Source: Palsa-1447 sp964414785 (GTDB lineage: Bacteria; Verrucomicrobiota; Verrucomicrobiia; Opitutales; Opitutaceae). Taken from it: a stretch of 29,925 bases of DNA. Made by a program: the position numbers and the translations under genes. Positions 1 through 8,764 of the stretch are shown here, one piece after another (the first letter of the stretch is position 1; the number at the start of each line of letters is the position of its first letter). The notes below the pieces were generated by a model. That model saw only the letters and a program-made list of their open reading frames with translations, ran no database searches and was not told where the DNA came from. The DNA lies in assembly GCA_964414785.1 (NCBI GenBank), contig CAYPXZ010000046.1, positions 1 to 29,925 on the forward strand, given 5' to 3'.

Positions 1-606
1 CTTGTCGAGCTTCATGTTCGGGATGCCGTACATGAGGAGCCCGCCCGGCCGGTCGGCGCGCTCGAAGACCGTGACGGTGTGCCCGGCGCGGTTGAGCTGC
101 GCGGCCGCCGAGAGACCGGCGGGGCCGGATCCGATGACCGCGACCTTCTTGCCGGTGCGAACCTGGGGCGCCTCCGGGACGACCCAGCCCTCGCCCCAGC
201 CGTAATCGGTGATGGAGCACTCGATGTTCTTTATCGTGACCGGCGGGCTGTTGATCCCGAGGACGCAGGAGCCCTCGCACGGGGCGGGGCACACGCGCCC
301 GGTAAACTCCGGGAAGTTGTTCGTCTTGTGAAGGCGCTCCAGCGCCTCGCGCCAGAGCCCGCGGTAGACCAGGTCGTTCCACTCGGGGATCAGGTTGTTG
401 ATCGGGCAGCCCGAGGCCATCCCGCTGACAAGCTTGCCCGTGTGGCAGAAGGGGACGCCGCAGTCCATGCAGCGAGCCCCCTGCTTGCGCAGCTTGTCCT
501 CCTCCATGTGGTGGTGGAATTCCTTCCAGTCGCCGACGCGCTCGACGGGAGGCCTGTCCGCGGGCAGCTCCCGCAGGTATTCGAAGAATCCGGTTGGTTT
601 TCCCAT
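1..606 (-). CDS. gltD: Glutamate synthase [NADPH] small subunit, N-terminal part (cut by window edge)
   Basis: The small (beta) subunit of bacterial glutamate synthase takes electrons from NADPH through FAD and iron-sulfur clusters and passes them to GltB. The 202 visible residues start MGKPTGFFEY. They carry the N-terminal ferredoxin-like domain with Cys46, Cys49, Cys54, Cys67, Cys106, Cys110 and Cys114, the family's cluster ligands, then the FAD-binding Rossmann motif GSGPAG at 159-164. The C-terminal FAD/NADPH part lies beyond base 1. The gene follows gltB with a gap of 25 bases on the same strand, so the two are almost certainly one transcript. No Shine-Dalgarno sequence precedes the ATG at 606, which is the rule in this window. 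The start is supported by the conserved N-terminus. Identification is secure. Confidence 0.97.
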   Translation of the reverse strand, partial: MGKPTGFFEYLRELPADRPPVERVGDWKEFHHHMEEDKLRKQGARCMDCGVPFCHTGKLVSGMASGCPINNLIPEWNDLVYRGLWREALERLHKTNNFPEFTGRVCPAPCEGSCVLGINSPPVTIKNIECSITDYGWGEGWVVPEAPQVRTGKKVAVIGSGPAGLSAAAQLNRAGHTVTVFERADRPGGLLMYGIPNMKLDK

Positions 607-631
607 CGTGCTTGGTGTGGTCGGGGTGGGC

Positions 632-3600
632 TCAGTTGCCGCCTACGCGTGAAAGATCCCGGGCATTCTCCTCGAAGGCCGCCATGACGGCCTCCTCGCC
701 GGAGAGGCCCTGGTCATGGGCCCGGTCGATGCAGGCCAGCATGCGCTTGTAGTCGTTAGGCAGCACCTTGACGAAGCGCGGGACCATGGCGTCCCAGTTG
801 TCGAGGATGCGCTTGGCGCGCGTGCTCTTCGTGTAGGCGAGGTGCTTCTCCACCATCGCCCTGACCTCGGCGATCTCCGCCTTGGACTCGAGCTTGTAGA
901 TGCCGACCATCTGGAGGTTGACGCGCTTCGGGAAGTCGCCGGCCTCGTCGAGCACGTAGGCGATGCCGCCGGACATTCCGGCCGCGAAGTTGCGCCCAGC
1001 GGGCCCAAGGACGACGACGCGGCCGCCCGTCATGTATTCGCAGCCGTGGTCTCCCACGGACTCGACGACGGCGTTGACGCCGCTGTTGCGCACGCAGAAT
1101 CGCTCGCCCGCGATGCCGCGGATGTAGGCCTCGCCGCCGGTGGCGCCGTAGAGCGCCACGTTGCCGACGATGACGTTGTCCTCGGGCACGAAGGTAGCCT
1201 CGCTCGAGGGGTAGACGACGAGCTTCGCCCCGGAGAGCCCCTTGCCGAGGTAGTCGTTGGTGTCGCCCTCGAGGGTGAAGGTCATGCCCTTCGGCATGAA
1301 GGCGCCGAAGCTCTGCCCCGCGGATCCCTTGAAGTGGATCTTGATCGTGTCCTCGGGAAGGCCCGCCGCGCCCCACTTCTTCGTGAGCTCGCCGCCGGTA
1401 ATGGTCCCCACGACCCGGTGGACGTTCTGGATCGGGATCTCCGCCACGACCTTCTCGCCCCGCTCGATCGCGGGCTTGCACAGGTCGAGGAGCACCGTGA
1501 GGTCCATGGACTTGTCCAGGCCGTGGTCCTGGGGAATCTGGCAGAAGCGGCCCACGTCGTCGTCGACGTCGGGCTGGTAGAGGATGTTGCTGAAATCCAG
1601 GCCCTTCGCCTTCCAGTGGCTGACGGCCTTCCGGGCCTCGAGGCGCTCGGCGTGGCCGACCATCTCCTCGACGGTCCTGAACCCGAGCTGCGCCATGATG
1701 AGGCGGACCTCCTCGGCGATGAAGCGCATGAAGTTGACGACGTGCTCGGGCTTGCCAGCGAACTTCGCGCGCAGCTCCGGGTTCTGGGTCGCGACTCCCG
1801 CGGGGCAGGTGTTCAGGTGGCAGACGCGCATCATGATGCAGCCGGTGGCGACGAGCGGCCCCGTGGCGAAGCCGAACTCCTCGGCGCCGAGGAGCGCCGC
1901 GATGACGACGTCGCGGCCGGTCTTCAATTGCCCGTCGGTCTCGACGGCAATGCGGCTGCGCAGGTTGTTGAGGACCAGCGTCTGGTGGGTCTCGGCCAGG
2001 CCGAGCTCCCAGGGGAGGCCTGCGTGCATGATCGAGGTCTGCGGCGAGGCGCCGGTGCCGCCGTCGTAGCCGCTGATCAGCACCACGTCGGCATGCGCCT
2101 TGGCGACGCCGGCCGCGATCGTGCCGACGCCGACCTCGGCGACCAACTTGACGCTCACGCGGGCGAACCGGTTGCCGTTCTTCAGGTCGTGGATAAGCTC
2201 GGCCAGGTCCTCGATCGAGTAGATATCATGGTGGGGCGGCGGGGAGATGAGCCCCACGCCGGCCGTCGTCAGGCGGGTCTTGGCGATCGGCGGATAGACC
2301 TTGGTGCCGGGCAGTTGCCCGCCCTCGCCGGGCTTCGCGCCCTGCGCCATCTTGATCTGCAGCTCGCGGGCATTCACCAGGTACTCGCTCGTCACGCCGA
2401 AGCGGCCGGAGGCCACCTGCTTGATCGCGGAATTCTTGGAGTCCCCGTTGGCCTCGAGCTTGTACCGGGCGGGGTCCTCGCCGCCCTCGCCCGTGTTGCT
2501 CTTGCCGCCGATGCGGTTCATGGCGATCGCGAGCGTCTCGTGCGCCTCCTTGCTGATGGAGCCGTAGGACATGGCCCCCGTCTTGAAGCGCTTCACGATC
2601 GCCTCCACCGGCTCGACCTCCTCGATCGGGATCGGGGTGGAGGGCTTGAAGTCGAGCAGCCCGCGCAGCGTGCACGCGCTCACGCTCTGGTCGTTGACGA
2701 GCGCCGAGTACTCCTGGAAGACCTTGAAGTTCGTGGTCCGCACCGCCTTCTGCAGCTTGTGGATCGACTCGGGGGTGAACAGGTGCAGCTCGCCGTCCTT
2801 CCTCCACTGGTACTGGCCGCCGGAGGGCAGCAGGTGGCCATTGACGGGGCGCGACGGGAACGCCGCGTGGTGGCGCATGAGGACCTCCTGGGCGATCACG
2901 TCCAGGCCAACGCCGCCGACGCGCGACGGCGTCCCGGTGAAATAGTGGTCGATCACGTCCTGGCGGACGCCGAGGGCCTCGAACACCTGCGCGCCGCGGT
3001 AGCTCTGGATGGCCGAGATGCCCATCTTGGACATCACCTTGATGACACCCTTGGTGGCGGCTTTGACGAAGTTCTTGCAGGCGGCCTTGTGGTCGACCTT
3101 CACCAGGATCCCCTCTCGGATCATGTCGTCGATCGTCTCGAAGGCGACGTAGGGGTTGATGGCGCTGCAGCCGTAGCCGATCAGGAGCGAGAAATGGTGC
3201 ACCTCGCGGGCCTCGCCCGTCTCGAGGACAAGGCTCACGCGGGTCCTGAGCCCCTCGCGGATCAGGTAGTGGTGGAGGCCGGCGATCGCCAGGAGGGCGG
3301 GGACGGGCGCGAAGTCGCGGTTCACCCCGCGGTCGCTCAGGACGATGACATTGATCTCGTCCTCCTCGATCATCCGGCGCGCCATGGCGCAGAGCTCCTC
3401 GAGCGACTTGGCGAGGCCCTTCTCGCCGCGGGTCACGCGGAAGAGGATGGAGAGCACGCCCACCGTCAGGCCAGGGACGGACATGCGCCTGAGCTTCGCG
3501 AACTCCTCGTTCGTGAGGATCGGCCACTTCAGCTCCACCCGGCGGCACGCGGAGGGCCGGGGGTTGAGGAGGTTGCCCTCGGAGCCGAGTCGGGTCTCCG

Positions 3601-5266
3601 CCCCGATGATGATCTCCTCGCGGATGCAGTCGATCGGCGGGTTGGTGACCTGGGCGAAAAGCTGCTTGAAATAGTCGTAGAGCAGGCGGGGCCTGTTCGA
3701 GAGGACGGCCAGCGCCGCGTCGTTGCCCATGGACCCGGTCGCCTCGACCCCGTCCTTGGCCATCGGGGTCAGGATGATCCGCTCGTCCTCGTTCGTGTAG
3801 CCGAAGGCGATCTGGCGCTGGGTGAGCGTCAGGTGGTCGGGCAGCGGGACCTCGGGGGCGTCCGGCAGGTCGGAAAGGTGCACCAGGTGCTCGTTGAGCC
3901 ACTTGCGGTAGGGCCGTTCGGAAGCGATCTTCCCCTTGATCTCCTCGTCCTCGATGATCCGCCCCTCCTGCGTGTCGACGAGGAACATCCTCCCCGGCTG
4001 GAGACGGCCCTTCTGGAGCACGTTCTCAGGGGGGGTGTCGAGGACCCCGGCCTCGGAGGCCATGATGACCAGGCCGTCCTTAGTCACGTAGTAGCGCGAG
4101 GGGCGAAGGCCGTTGCGGTCGAGGACGGCGCCGATCTGGATGCCGTCCGTGAACGCGATGGACGCGGGGCCGTCCCACGGCTCCATCAGGCACGAGTGGT
4201 ACTGGTAGAAGGCCCTCCGGTCGTCGTCCATGGTCTCGTTGTTGGACCACGGCTCCGGGATCATCATCATCATCGCGTGCGCGGGGGAGCGGCCGGCGAG
4301 GACGAGCAGTTCGAGCGTGTTGTCGAACATCGACGAGTCGCTGCCGTTCGGGTTGACGATCGGCAGGATCTTCTTCGTGTCCTCGCCGAAGAGCTCGGAC
4401 TCGAAGAGCGCCTCGCGCGCGTGCATCCAGTTGATGTTGCCCCGCAGCGTGTTGATCTCCCCGTTGTGGGCGATGTAGCGGTAGGGGTGCGCGCGGTCCC
4501 AGCTGGGGAACGTGTTGGTGCTGAAGCGCGAGTGGACGAGCGCCAGGGCCGTCTCGACGGCCGGGTTCTGGAGGTCGAGGAAGTACTGCTCGAGCTGCCC
4601 GGTCAGCAGCATGCCCTTGTAGACAAGGGTCTTGTAGGAGAGGCTCGGCATGTACCAGGTCTCCGCCCCGTCCATCGTCGAGGTGCGGATGTCACTGTAG
4701 GCGCGCTTGCGGATGACGTAGAGCTTGCGCTCGAAGGCCATCGGGTCCGTGAGGGCCGGATTGCGCCCGACGAACACCTGCCGGATGGCGGGCTCGCTCG
4801 CGCGGGCGGTCTCGCCGAGGGATGAGTTGTCGACGGGGACGGTCCTCCACCCAAGGAGGGTCTGGCCCTCGGACTGGACGATCTTCTCGAAGCGCTCCTC
4901 GAGCCGGCGGCGCTTGTTGCGATCGCGCGGAAGGAAGACCAGGCCGCACGCGTACTCCCCGTGCCCGGGCAGCGCGATCCGCCCCTTCTTGCAGGCCTCC
5001 TTCAGGAAGGCATGGGGGGTCTGGATGAGGACGCCCGCCCCGTCGCCCGTGTTCGCCTCGGAGCCGGCGGCGCCGCGATGGTCCAGGTTCTTCAGGACCT
5101 GGATCGCCTGCTTGAGGATCTGGTTCGACTTGCGCCCCTTGATGTCGACCACGAAGCCGACGCCGCACGCGTCGTGCTCGAACCACGGATCATAGAGGCC
5201 CTGCTTCCTCGGCAGGCCGGTTGCCGCCTTGCGGGGCTTGCGGGCATCGACAGGTCTAGTGGGCAT
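632..5266 (-). CDS. gltB: Glutamate synthase large subunit
   Basis: This is the large (alpha) subunit of glutamate synthase (GOGAT), which makes two glutamates from glutamine and 2-oxoglutarate. It has 1544 residues, normal for the family. Domains in order: a class-II amidotransferase domain with nucleophile Cys34 (HDACGVGF), implying removal of a 33-residue propeptide; a central domain (about 480-780); the FMN-binding synthase barrel (about 830-1205, with HHDIYSIEDL near 1010 and GYDGGTGASP near 1065); and a GXGXG beta-helix domain at the end (about 1280-1475). The 3Fe-4S cluster ligands are Cys1143, Cys1149 and Cys1154, with the spacing of known GltB proteins. gltD follows 25 bases downstream. 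Upstream lies a terminator belonging to the glutaredoxin gene, so gltBD should have its own promoter within 5267-5359; I could not pick a convincing one. Confidence 0.98.
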   Translation of the reverse strand: MPTRPVDARKPRKAATGLPRKQGLYDPWFEHDACGVGFVVDIKGRKSNQILKQAIQVLKNLDHRGAAGSEANTGDGAGVLIQTPHAFLKEACKKGRIALPGHGEYACGLVFLPRDRNKRRRLEERFEKIVQSEGQTLLGWRTVPVDNSSLGETARASEPAIRQVFVGRNPALTDPMAFERKLYVIRKRAYSDIRTSTMDGAETWYMPSLSYKTLVYKGMLLTGQLEQYFLDLQNPAVETALALVHSRFSTNTFPSWDRAHPYRYIAHNGEINTLRGNINWMHAREALFESELFGEDTKKILPIVNPNGSDSSMFDNTLELLVLAGRSPAHAMMMMIPEPWSNNETMDDDRRAFYQYHSCLMEPWDGPASIAFTDGIQIGAVLDRNGLRPSRYYVTKDGLVIMASEAGVLDTPPENVLQKGRLQPGRMFLVDTQEGRIIEDEEIKGKIASERPYRKWLNEHLVHLSDLPDAPEVPLPDHLTLTQRQIAFGYTNEDERIILTPMAKDGVEATGSMGNDAALAVLSNRPRLLYDYFKQLFAQVTNPPIDCIREEIIIGAETRLGSEGNLLNPRPSACRRVELKWPILTNEEFAKLRRMSVPGLTVGVLSILFRVTRGEKGLAKSLEELCAMARRMIEEDEINVIVLSDRGVNRDFAPVPALLAIAGLHHYLIREGLRTRVSLVLETGEAREVHHFSLLIGYGCSAINPYVAFETIDDMIREGILVKVDHKAACKNFVKAATKGVIKVMSKMGISAIQSYRGAQVFEALGVRQDVIDHYFTGTPSRVGGVGLDVIAQEVLMRHHAAFPSRPVNGHLLPSGGQYQWRKDGELHLFTPESIHKLQKAVRTTNFKVFQEYSALVNDQSVSACTLRGLLDFKPSTPIPIEEVEPVEAIVKRFKTGAMSYGSISKEAHETLAIAMNRIGGKSNTGEGGEDPARYKLEANGDSKNSAIKQVASGRFGVTSEYLVNARELQIKMAQGAKPGEGGQLPGTKVYPPIAKTRLTTAGVGLISPPPHHDIYSIEDLAELIHDLKNGNRFARVSVKLVAEVGVGTIAAGVAKAHADVVLISGYDGGTGASPQTSIMHAGLPWELGLAETHQTLVLNNLRSRIAVETDGQLKTGRDVVIAALLGAEEFGFATGPLVATGCIMMRVCHLNTCPAGVATQNPELRAKFAGKPEHVVNFMRFIAEEVRLIMAQLGFRTVEEMVGHAERLEARKAVSHWKAKGLDFSNILYQPDVDDDVGRFCQIPQDHGLDKSMDLTVLLDLCKPAIERGEKVVAEIPIQNVHRVVGTITGGELTKKWGAAGLPEDTIKIHFKGSAGQSFGAFMPKGMTFTLEGDTNDYLGKGLSGAKLVVYPSSEATFVPEDNVIVGNVALYGATGGEAYIRGIAGERFCVRNSGVNAVVESVGDHGCEYMTGGRVVVLGPAGRNFAAGMSGGIAYVLDEAGDFPKRVNLQMVGIYKLESKAEIAEVRAMVEKHLAYTKSTRAKRILDNWDAMVPRFVKVLPNDYKRMLACIDRAHDQGLSGEEAVMAAFEENARDLSRVGGN

Positions 5267-5359
5267 TTCTGTGAAGCGGGATTGTCAGGCGGGTAGCAAC
5301 TTTGGAGCCATGTCGCTTTTGGCGTGGGTCAGGTCGGGTGGAGTGTGGGAGGCGTGCGC

Positions 5360-5392
5360 AAAAAAGGCCGGTTTTCGGTGTGAGAGCCGGCC
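5360..5392 (-). terminator. Intrinsic terminator after the glutaredoxin gene
   Basis: Read on the minus strand, a perfect 6-bp G+C stem (GGCCGG at 5392-5387 with CCGGCC at 5371-5366, 15-base loop) is followed at once by six T residues (5365-5360). It begins 39 bases past the glutaredoxin stop codon and upstream of gltB, so it should end the glutaredoxin transcript and separate it from gltBD. Confidence 0.72.
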
Positions 5393-5431
5393 CTGCGGAG
5401 ACTTGGAGAGTTTATTTTGCAGGACCTCTCG

Positions 5432-5767
5432 TCAGAAGAAGCGGATCGTTTTGGTTGCCATCTTGGCGTGCTCCTCATCAGAGCAGCCGGAGTTGGTCGG
5501 CACGTCCGCCGCGGCTTCTGTCGGTTTCACCAGGTCGTTGCTCAGGAGATAGTTCTCGACCTCCTCGCCGGACACGTCAGCCAGCATCACACCGTCGATC
5601 TCCACGCACGGGGAGAGGGGCTGTCCCGACTTGCGGACCATCTCCGCGTAGTTCGACCTGTCCCCGATGATGTCGATGTCCTGGTAATCCAGGCCATACT
5701 TGCGGAGGGCGGCGCGGACGCCGTTGGACCAACCGCAGGACGGCTTGAGATAGGCTTTGATTGTCAT
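5432..5767 (-). CDS. Monothiol (CGWS-type) glutaredoxin
   Basis: This is a small thioredoxin-fold protein of 111 residues. The active-site motif is CGWS at 11-14, so the second cysteine of dithiol glutaredoxins is replaced by serine. The cis-proline region follows (QPLSPCVEIDGV). Family knowledge: CxxS glutaredoxins usually bind or carry iron-sulfur clusters or handle glutathione mixed disulfides rather than reduce protein disulfides by a dithiol route. A tail of about 30 residues after the fold contains one further cysteine and ends KTIRFF. The frame is open back to 5830, but the start at 5767 (MTIKAYLK) begins the fold, and a candidate promoter at 5803-5830 would place transcription inside the longer version. 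No Shine-Dalgarno sequence is visible. It is transcribed toward gltBD but separated from it by a terminator. Confidence 0.9.
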   Translation of the reverse strand: MTIKAYLKPSCGWSNGVRAALRKYGLDYQDIDIIGDRSNYAEMVRKSGQPLSPCVEIDGVMLADVSGEEVENYLLSNDLVKPTEAAADVPTNSGCSDEEHAKMATKTIRFF

Positions 5768-5802
5768 TCGGGTAAGGTAGACGCAGACAGAGCTGCGGGC
5801 AA

Positions 5803-5830
5803 GGTATAGGGCTCGATTTGCGGCGATCAA
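5803..5830 (-). promoter_or_regulatory. Candidate sigma70-type promoter for the glutaredoxin gene
   Basis: On the minus strand TTGATC (5830-5825) and TATACC (5808-5803) are separated by 16 bases. Each hexamer matches 4 of 6 consensus bases. A start about 7 bases further on would give a leader of roughly 30 bases before the ATG at 5767. This is a sequence match only. Confidence 0.33.
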
Positions 5831-5928
5831 GCATCGTCTTTGGAATTTTTGCCGCGGATTTTTACGAGCGGCGGCCGCGCCTACCGGCGCTTGCGAAACC
5901 TCCGGGCACAGGATGGATTGGCGGCACC

Positions 5929-6285
5929 ATGTACAAAGTCGTGCTCCTCCTCATCGGCTCCAACATCTTCATGACGCTCGCCTGGTACGGCCACCTGAAG
6001 CTCCGCTGGCTCGAGGGCCGCCCCGTCTACGTCGCCATCCTGATCGCCTGGGGAGTCGCCTTCTTCGAGTACTGCCTTCAGGTCCCGGCGAACCGGATGG
6101 GCTACTTTGCCGACAACATGACGGGATACCAGCTGAAGGTCATCCAGGAGGTGATCACGCTCCTCGTTTTCATCGTGTTCGCGTGGGTCGTGCTGAAGGA
6201 GCGCCTCACCTGGAACTACGCGGTGAGCTTTTTGTGCATGATGGCGGCCGTGTACTTCGCCATGGCCGTCAAGCCCTCGAGCTGA
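5929..6285 (+). CDS. DUF486 / DMT-family small membrane protein
   Basis: The 118-residue protein is almost wholly hydrophobic, with four predicted membrane segments (about 3-21, 32-52, 70-90 and 94-114). It has the look of the DUF486 family, a branch of the drug/metabolite transporter superfamily: an N-terminal segment reading SNIFMTLAWYGHLK, a central FFEYCLQVPANRMGY and the later LKERLTWNY. These are conserved features, but no substrate is known for the family and none can be inferred here. The frame is open to 5818, but those upstream residues are polar and unlike the family, so I chose the ATG at 5929. The gene converges on the beta-propeller gene, with only 17 bases between the stop codons. 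Confidence 0.86.
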   Translation: MYKVVLLLIGSNIFMTLAWYGHLKLRWLEGRPVYVAILIAWGVAFFEYCLQVPANRMGYFADNMTGYQLKVIQEVITLLVFIVFAWVVLKERLTWNYAVSFLCMMAAVYFAMAVKPSS

Positions 6286-6286
6286 C

Positions 6287-6302
6287 GCCCCCGGGCGGGG
6301 GC
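6287..6302. terminator. GC hairpin between two convergent genes
   Basis: GCCCCC (6287-6292), loop GGGC, GGGGGC (6297-6302) forms a perfect 6-bp stem that fills nearly the whole 17-base space between the stop codons of the DUF486 gene and the beta-propeller gene. No T-tract follows on either strand, so it is a weak or two-way terminator at best. Confidence 0.4.
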
Positions 6303-7316
6303 CTAGTGTCCCACGACCAGGACCTCGAAGGTCCCGGGCGCCGCCTGGCGCCTCGGGTGCGCGTTATCGGCCGTCGGCTCCGGCGCCGGTCCGAACCTGC
6401 CCGTGGCGAGGAACACGCGGCCCGTCTTCGAGTCCAGCGCGATCGTCCTTGCGCCGAAGGCGGTCGTGACGGTCTGGACGAGGCTGTAGGTGTTCGGCGA
6501 GTCCTCATGGAGGACCGTGAGCGTGCCGGCCATGTTGGACGTGTAGATGAGGCTGTTTGCTGCGTCGAAGGCGTCGCCGTCGGGGTCCCCGCCGATCTCC
6601 GGCGTCGCGACGACGGCGCCCGTGTCGCTGTCGACGACGGCCAGCTTGTTGTTGCCCCCCGAGGAGAAGAGCCGGTGCGTGGCCACGTCTATGGCGAGGC
6701 CCGTCCCGCCCTCCACGGGGGCGATGGGCCAGGAGGCGAGGGGTTTTAGCGAATGGGTGTCGACGACCTGGATCATGCTCTTGTCCTCGGTGTTGACGAA
6801 CAGCCGGCCCTTGCCGTCAAACGCCAGCCCCTCGAGCTTCCCCTCGATCGGGACGTTGCCGGAAATCTCGCCCGTCGCGGGGTCGATGACCGTGATCCCG
6901 CCGGACTGCCCGTTGGCGACATAGACCTTCTGGGTCTCGGGGTCGTACTCGATCGCATCGGGCTTCATGCCGAGGCCGGGGATCACCTTCAGGACCTTGA
7001 GGGTCGCCACATCGAACATGACGACCGTCCGGTCGCCGCCCGAGGTGATGAACCCCCTCTTCAGTCCGGGCACGATGGCGATGCCGTGGACCCCCTTCAT
7101 AGGGGAGACCGCCCCCAGGATGGAGCCCGTGTCCGCGTCGAGCACGTCCACCCGGTTCGAGTGGGAGACGTAAAGCCTTCGCATGTCGGGGTCGACGCGG
7201 AGGTAGTCGTAGCGGACGTCCCCGGGGATGGGGAAGTGGTTGGTGACCTTGAGCTCAGAGGCTCCGGCGACGGAGGCGGCCAGGACAAAGGGAAGGATGC
7301 GGAAGGCGGGGTGCAT
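6303..7316 (-). CDS. Secreted YncE/YVTN-type beta-propeller protein
   Basis: This 337-residue protein has an N-terminal signal peptide (MHPAFRILPFVLAASVAGAS). Repeated blades of about 40 residues follow, carrying patterns such as RLYVSHSNRVDVLDADTG, VVMFDVATLKVLKVI, KVYVANGQSGGITVIDPATG and RVFLATGRFG. These are typical of YncE-like seven-bladed propellers in the periplasm. Such proteins bind ligands or partners; no enzymatic residues are evident and the role is unknown. The frame is open to 7436, but only the ATG at 7316 puts the signal peptide at the N-terminus. The gene is divergent from xylA with about 107 bases between the starts, so it may share control with the xylose genes, but a propeller is not a known part of xylose use. 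Confidence 0.85.
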   Translation of the reverse strand: MHPAFRILPFVLAASVAGASELKVTNHFPIPGDVRYDYLRVDPDMRRLYVSHSNRVDVLDADTGSILGAVSPMKGVHGIAIVPGLKRGFITSGGDRTVVMFDVATLKVLKVIPGLGMKPDAIEYDPETQKVYVANGQSGGITVIDPATGEISGNVPIEGKLEGLAFDGKGRLFVNTEDKSMIQVVDTHSLKPLASWPIAPVEGGTGLAIDVATHRLFSSGGNNKLAVVDSDTGAVVATPEIGGDPDGDAFDAANSLIYTSNMAGTLTVLHEDSPNTYSLVQTVTTAFGARTIALDSKTGRVFLATGRFGPAPEPTADNAHPRRQAAPGTFEVLVVGH

Positions 7317-7331
7317 GGCGGCAATTTGTTC

Positions 7332-7337
7332 TATAAT
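7332..7337 (+). promoter_or_regulatory. Candidate -10 element upstream of xylA
   Basis: A perfect TATAAT lies in the divergent region between the beta-propeller gene and xylA, about 87 bases before the xylA start. No acceptable -35 hexamer is present 16-18 bases upstream, so an activator would be needed if it is real. TTTG and CAAA half-sites flank it weakly. No XylR-type operator was recognised. Confidence 0.25.
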
Positions 7338-7423
7338 GAGCGCAAAGACAAGGGGCCGGGATCGGCTTTGACGCCAACGAAAACTCGACGGTGGCACGGC
7401 CTTCGTGGTAAGTCTCCCCGGCA

Positions 7424-8758
7424 ATGCCGAAATCAAAGAAACCCCAGTTCTTCAGCGTTCCCCACATCCGATTCGAGGGACCTAAGTCCGAGAATCCCCT
7501 GGCTTTCAGGCACTACGACCCCACCGAGGTCTACGACGGGGTTTCGCTCAGGGACCACCTGCGCTTCTCCATTGCCTACTGGCACTCGTTCCGCGGCGTC
7601 GGCGGCGACCCGTTCGGCCCCGGCACCATCGTCCGGCCCTGGGAGTCGGGCAAGGACGCGATCTCCGTCGCGAAGCGCCGGATGGACGCGGCGTTTGAGT
7701 TCTTCGTGAAGATCGAGGCGCCGTTCTGGTGCTTCCACGACCGCGACATCGCCCCCGAGGGCGCGACCCTCGCGGAGTCGAACCGCAACCTGGACGCGAT
7801 CGTCGCCCACGCGAAGGCCCTGCAGAAGGAGACGGGCGTGCGGCTCCTCTGGGGCACGGCCAACCTGTTCTCAAACCCCCGCTACATGTGCGGCGCGGCC
7901 ACGAACCCCGACGCCCATGTCTTCGCCTACGCCGCGGCGCAGGTGAAGAAGGCGATGGAGGTCACCCATGAGCTGGGCGGCGACGGCTACACCTTCTGGG
8001 GCGGGCGCGAGGGCTACGAGACCCTCCTCAACACGAACCTGAAGCGCGAGCAGGAGCACCTCGCCAGGTTCCTGCACATGGCGGTCGACCACGCCAAGCG
8101 GATCGGCTTCAAGGGCCAGTTCTACATCGAGCCCAAGCCGAAGGAGCCGACCAAGCACCAGTACGACTTCGACGTCGCGAGCGGGATCGCGTTCCTGAGG
8201 ACCTTCGGCCTGGAGAAGCACCTCAAGTTCAACATCGAGACGAACCACGCGACGCTCGCCGGCCACTCCTTCCAGCACGAGATCGAGGTCGCGGCGTCCC
8301 AGGGGATGCTCGGCTCGATCGACGCGAACGCGGGGGACCCCCTCCTCGGCTGGGACACCGACCAGTTCAACACCGACGTGAAGGAGATCACGATCGCCAT
8401 GGTCTCCATCCTGCGCGCCGGCGGCCTCGGCAAGGGCGGACTCAACTTCGACGCGAAGCTGCGCCGCCCCTCGATCGACCCGGAGGACCTCTTCTACGCC
8501 CACATCGGCGGCATGGACACCTACGCCCTCGCCTTCAAGCTCGCGCGGCGGATCCTCAAGGACGGCAAGTTCGACGACTTCCTCGCCAACCGCTACTCGA
8601 GCTACGACTCGGGCTTCGGCAAGCAGATCGAGAAGGGCGCCGTCGGGTTCCGGGACCTCGAGAAGCTCGTCCTCACGAAGCTCGGCGAGCCGAAGCCGAG
8701 GAGCGGCCGCCAGGAATACCTGGAGAACCTGCTCAACAGCTACCTGACGGGGCGCTGA
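7424..8758 (+). CDS. xylA: D-xylose isomerase
   Basis: The enzyme converts D-xylose to D-xylulose in the cytoplasm using two divalent metal ions. It has 444 residues, the length of class II xylose isomerases with the N-terminal insert (E. coli XylA is 440). Every known active-site residue is present at a constant offset of four from E. coli: His105 and Asp108 (FHDRD), Glu236 (EPKPKEPTKHQYD), Glu272 and His275 (ETNHA), Asp300, Asp311 and Asp313 (WDTDQF) and Asp343. The start at 7424 gives the usual N-terminus. xylB follows after six bases, so the two are co-transcribed. No xylose transporter, XylR-type regulator or xylosidase is in the window, so uptake and control must be encoded elsewhere. 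Confidence 0.98.
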   Translation: MPKSKKPQFFSVPHIRFEGPKSENPLAFRHYDPTEVYDGVSLRDHLRFSIAYWHSFRGVGGDPFGPGTIVRPWESGKDAISVAKRRMDAAFEFFVKIEAPFWCFHDRDIAPEGATLAESNRNLDAIVAHAKALQKETGVRLLWGTANLFSNPRYMCGAATNPDAHVFAYAAAQVKKAMEVTHELGGDGYTFWGGREGYETLLNTNLKREQEHLARFLHMAVDHAKRIGFKGQFYIEPKPKEPTKHQYDFDVASGIAFLRTFGLEKHLKFNIETNHATLAGHSFQHEIEVAASQGMLGSIDANAGDPLLGWDTDQFNTDVKEITIAMVSILRAGGLGKGGLNFDAKLRRPSIDPEDLFYAHIGGMDTYALAFKLARRILKDGKFDDFLANRYSSYDSGFGKQIEKGAVGFRDLEKLVLTKLGEPKPRSGRQEYLENLLNSYLTGR

Positions 8759-8764
8759 ACCGCC

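Noticed and set aside
716..4825. Open frame of 1369 codons on the plus strand, opposite gltB
   Set aside because: It is an antisense shadow caused by high-GC codon use in gltB. Its composition (long runs of Val, Leu, Asp, His, Gly, Arg) matches no protein family, while gltB on the other strand is complete with all active-site residues.
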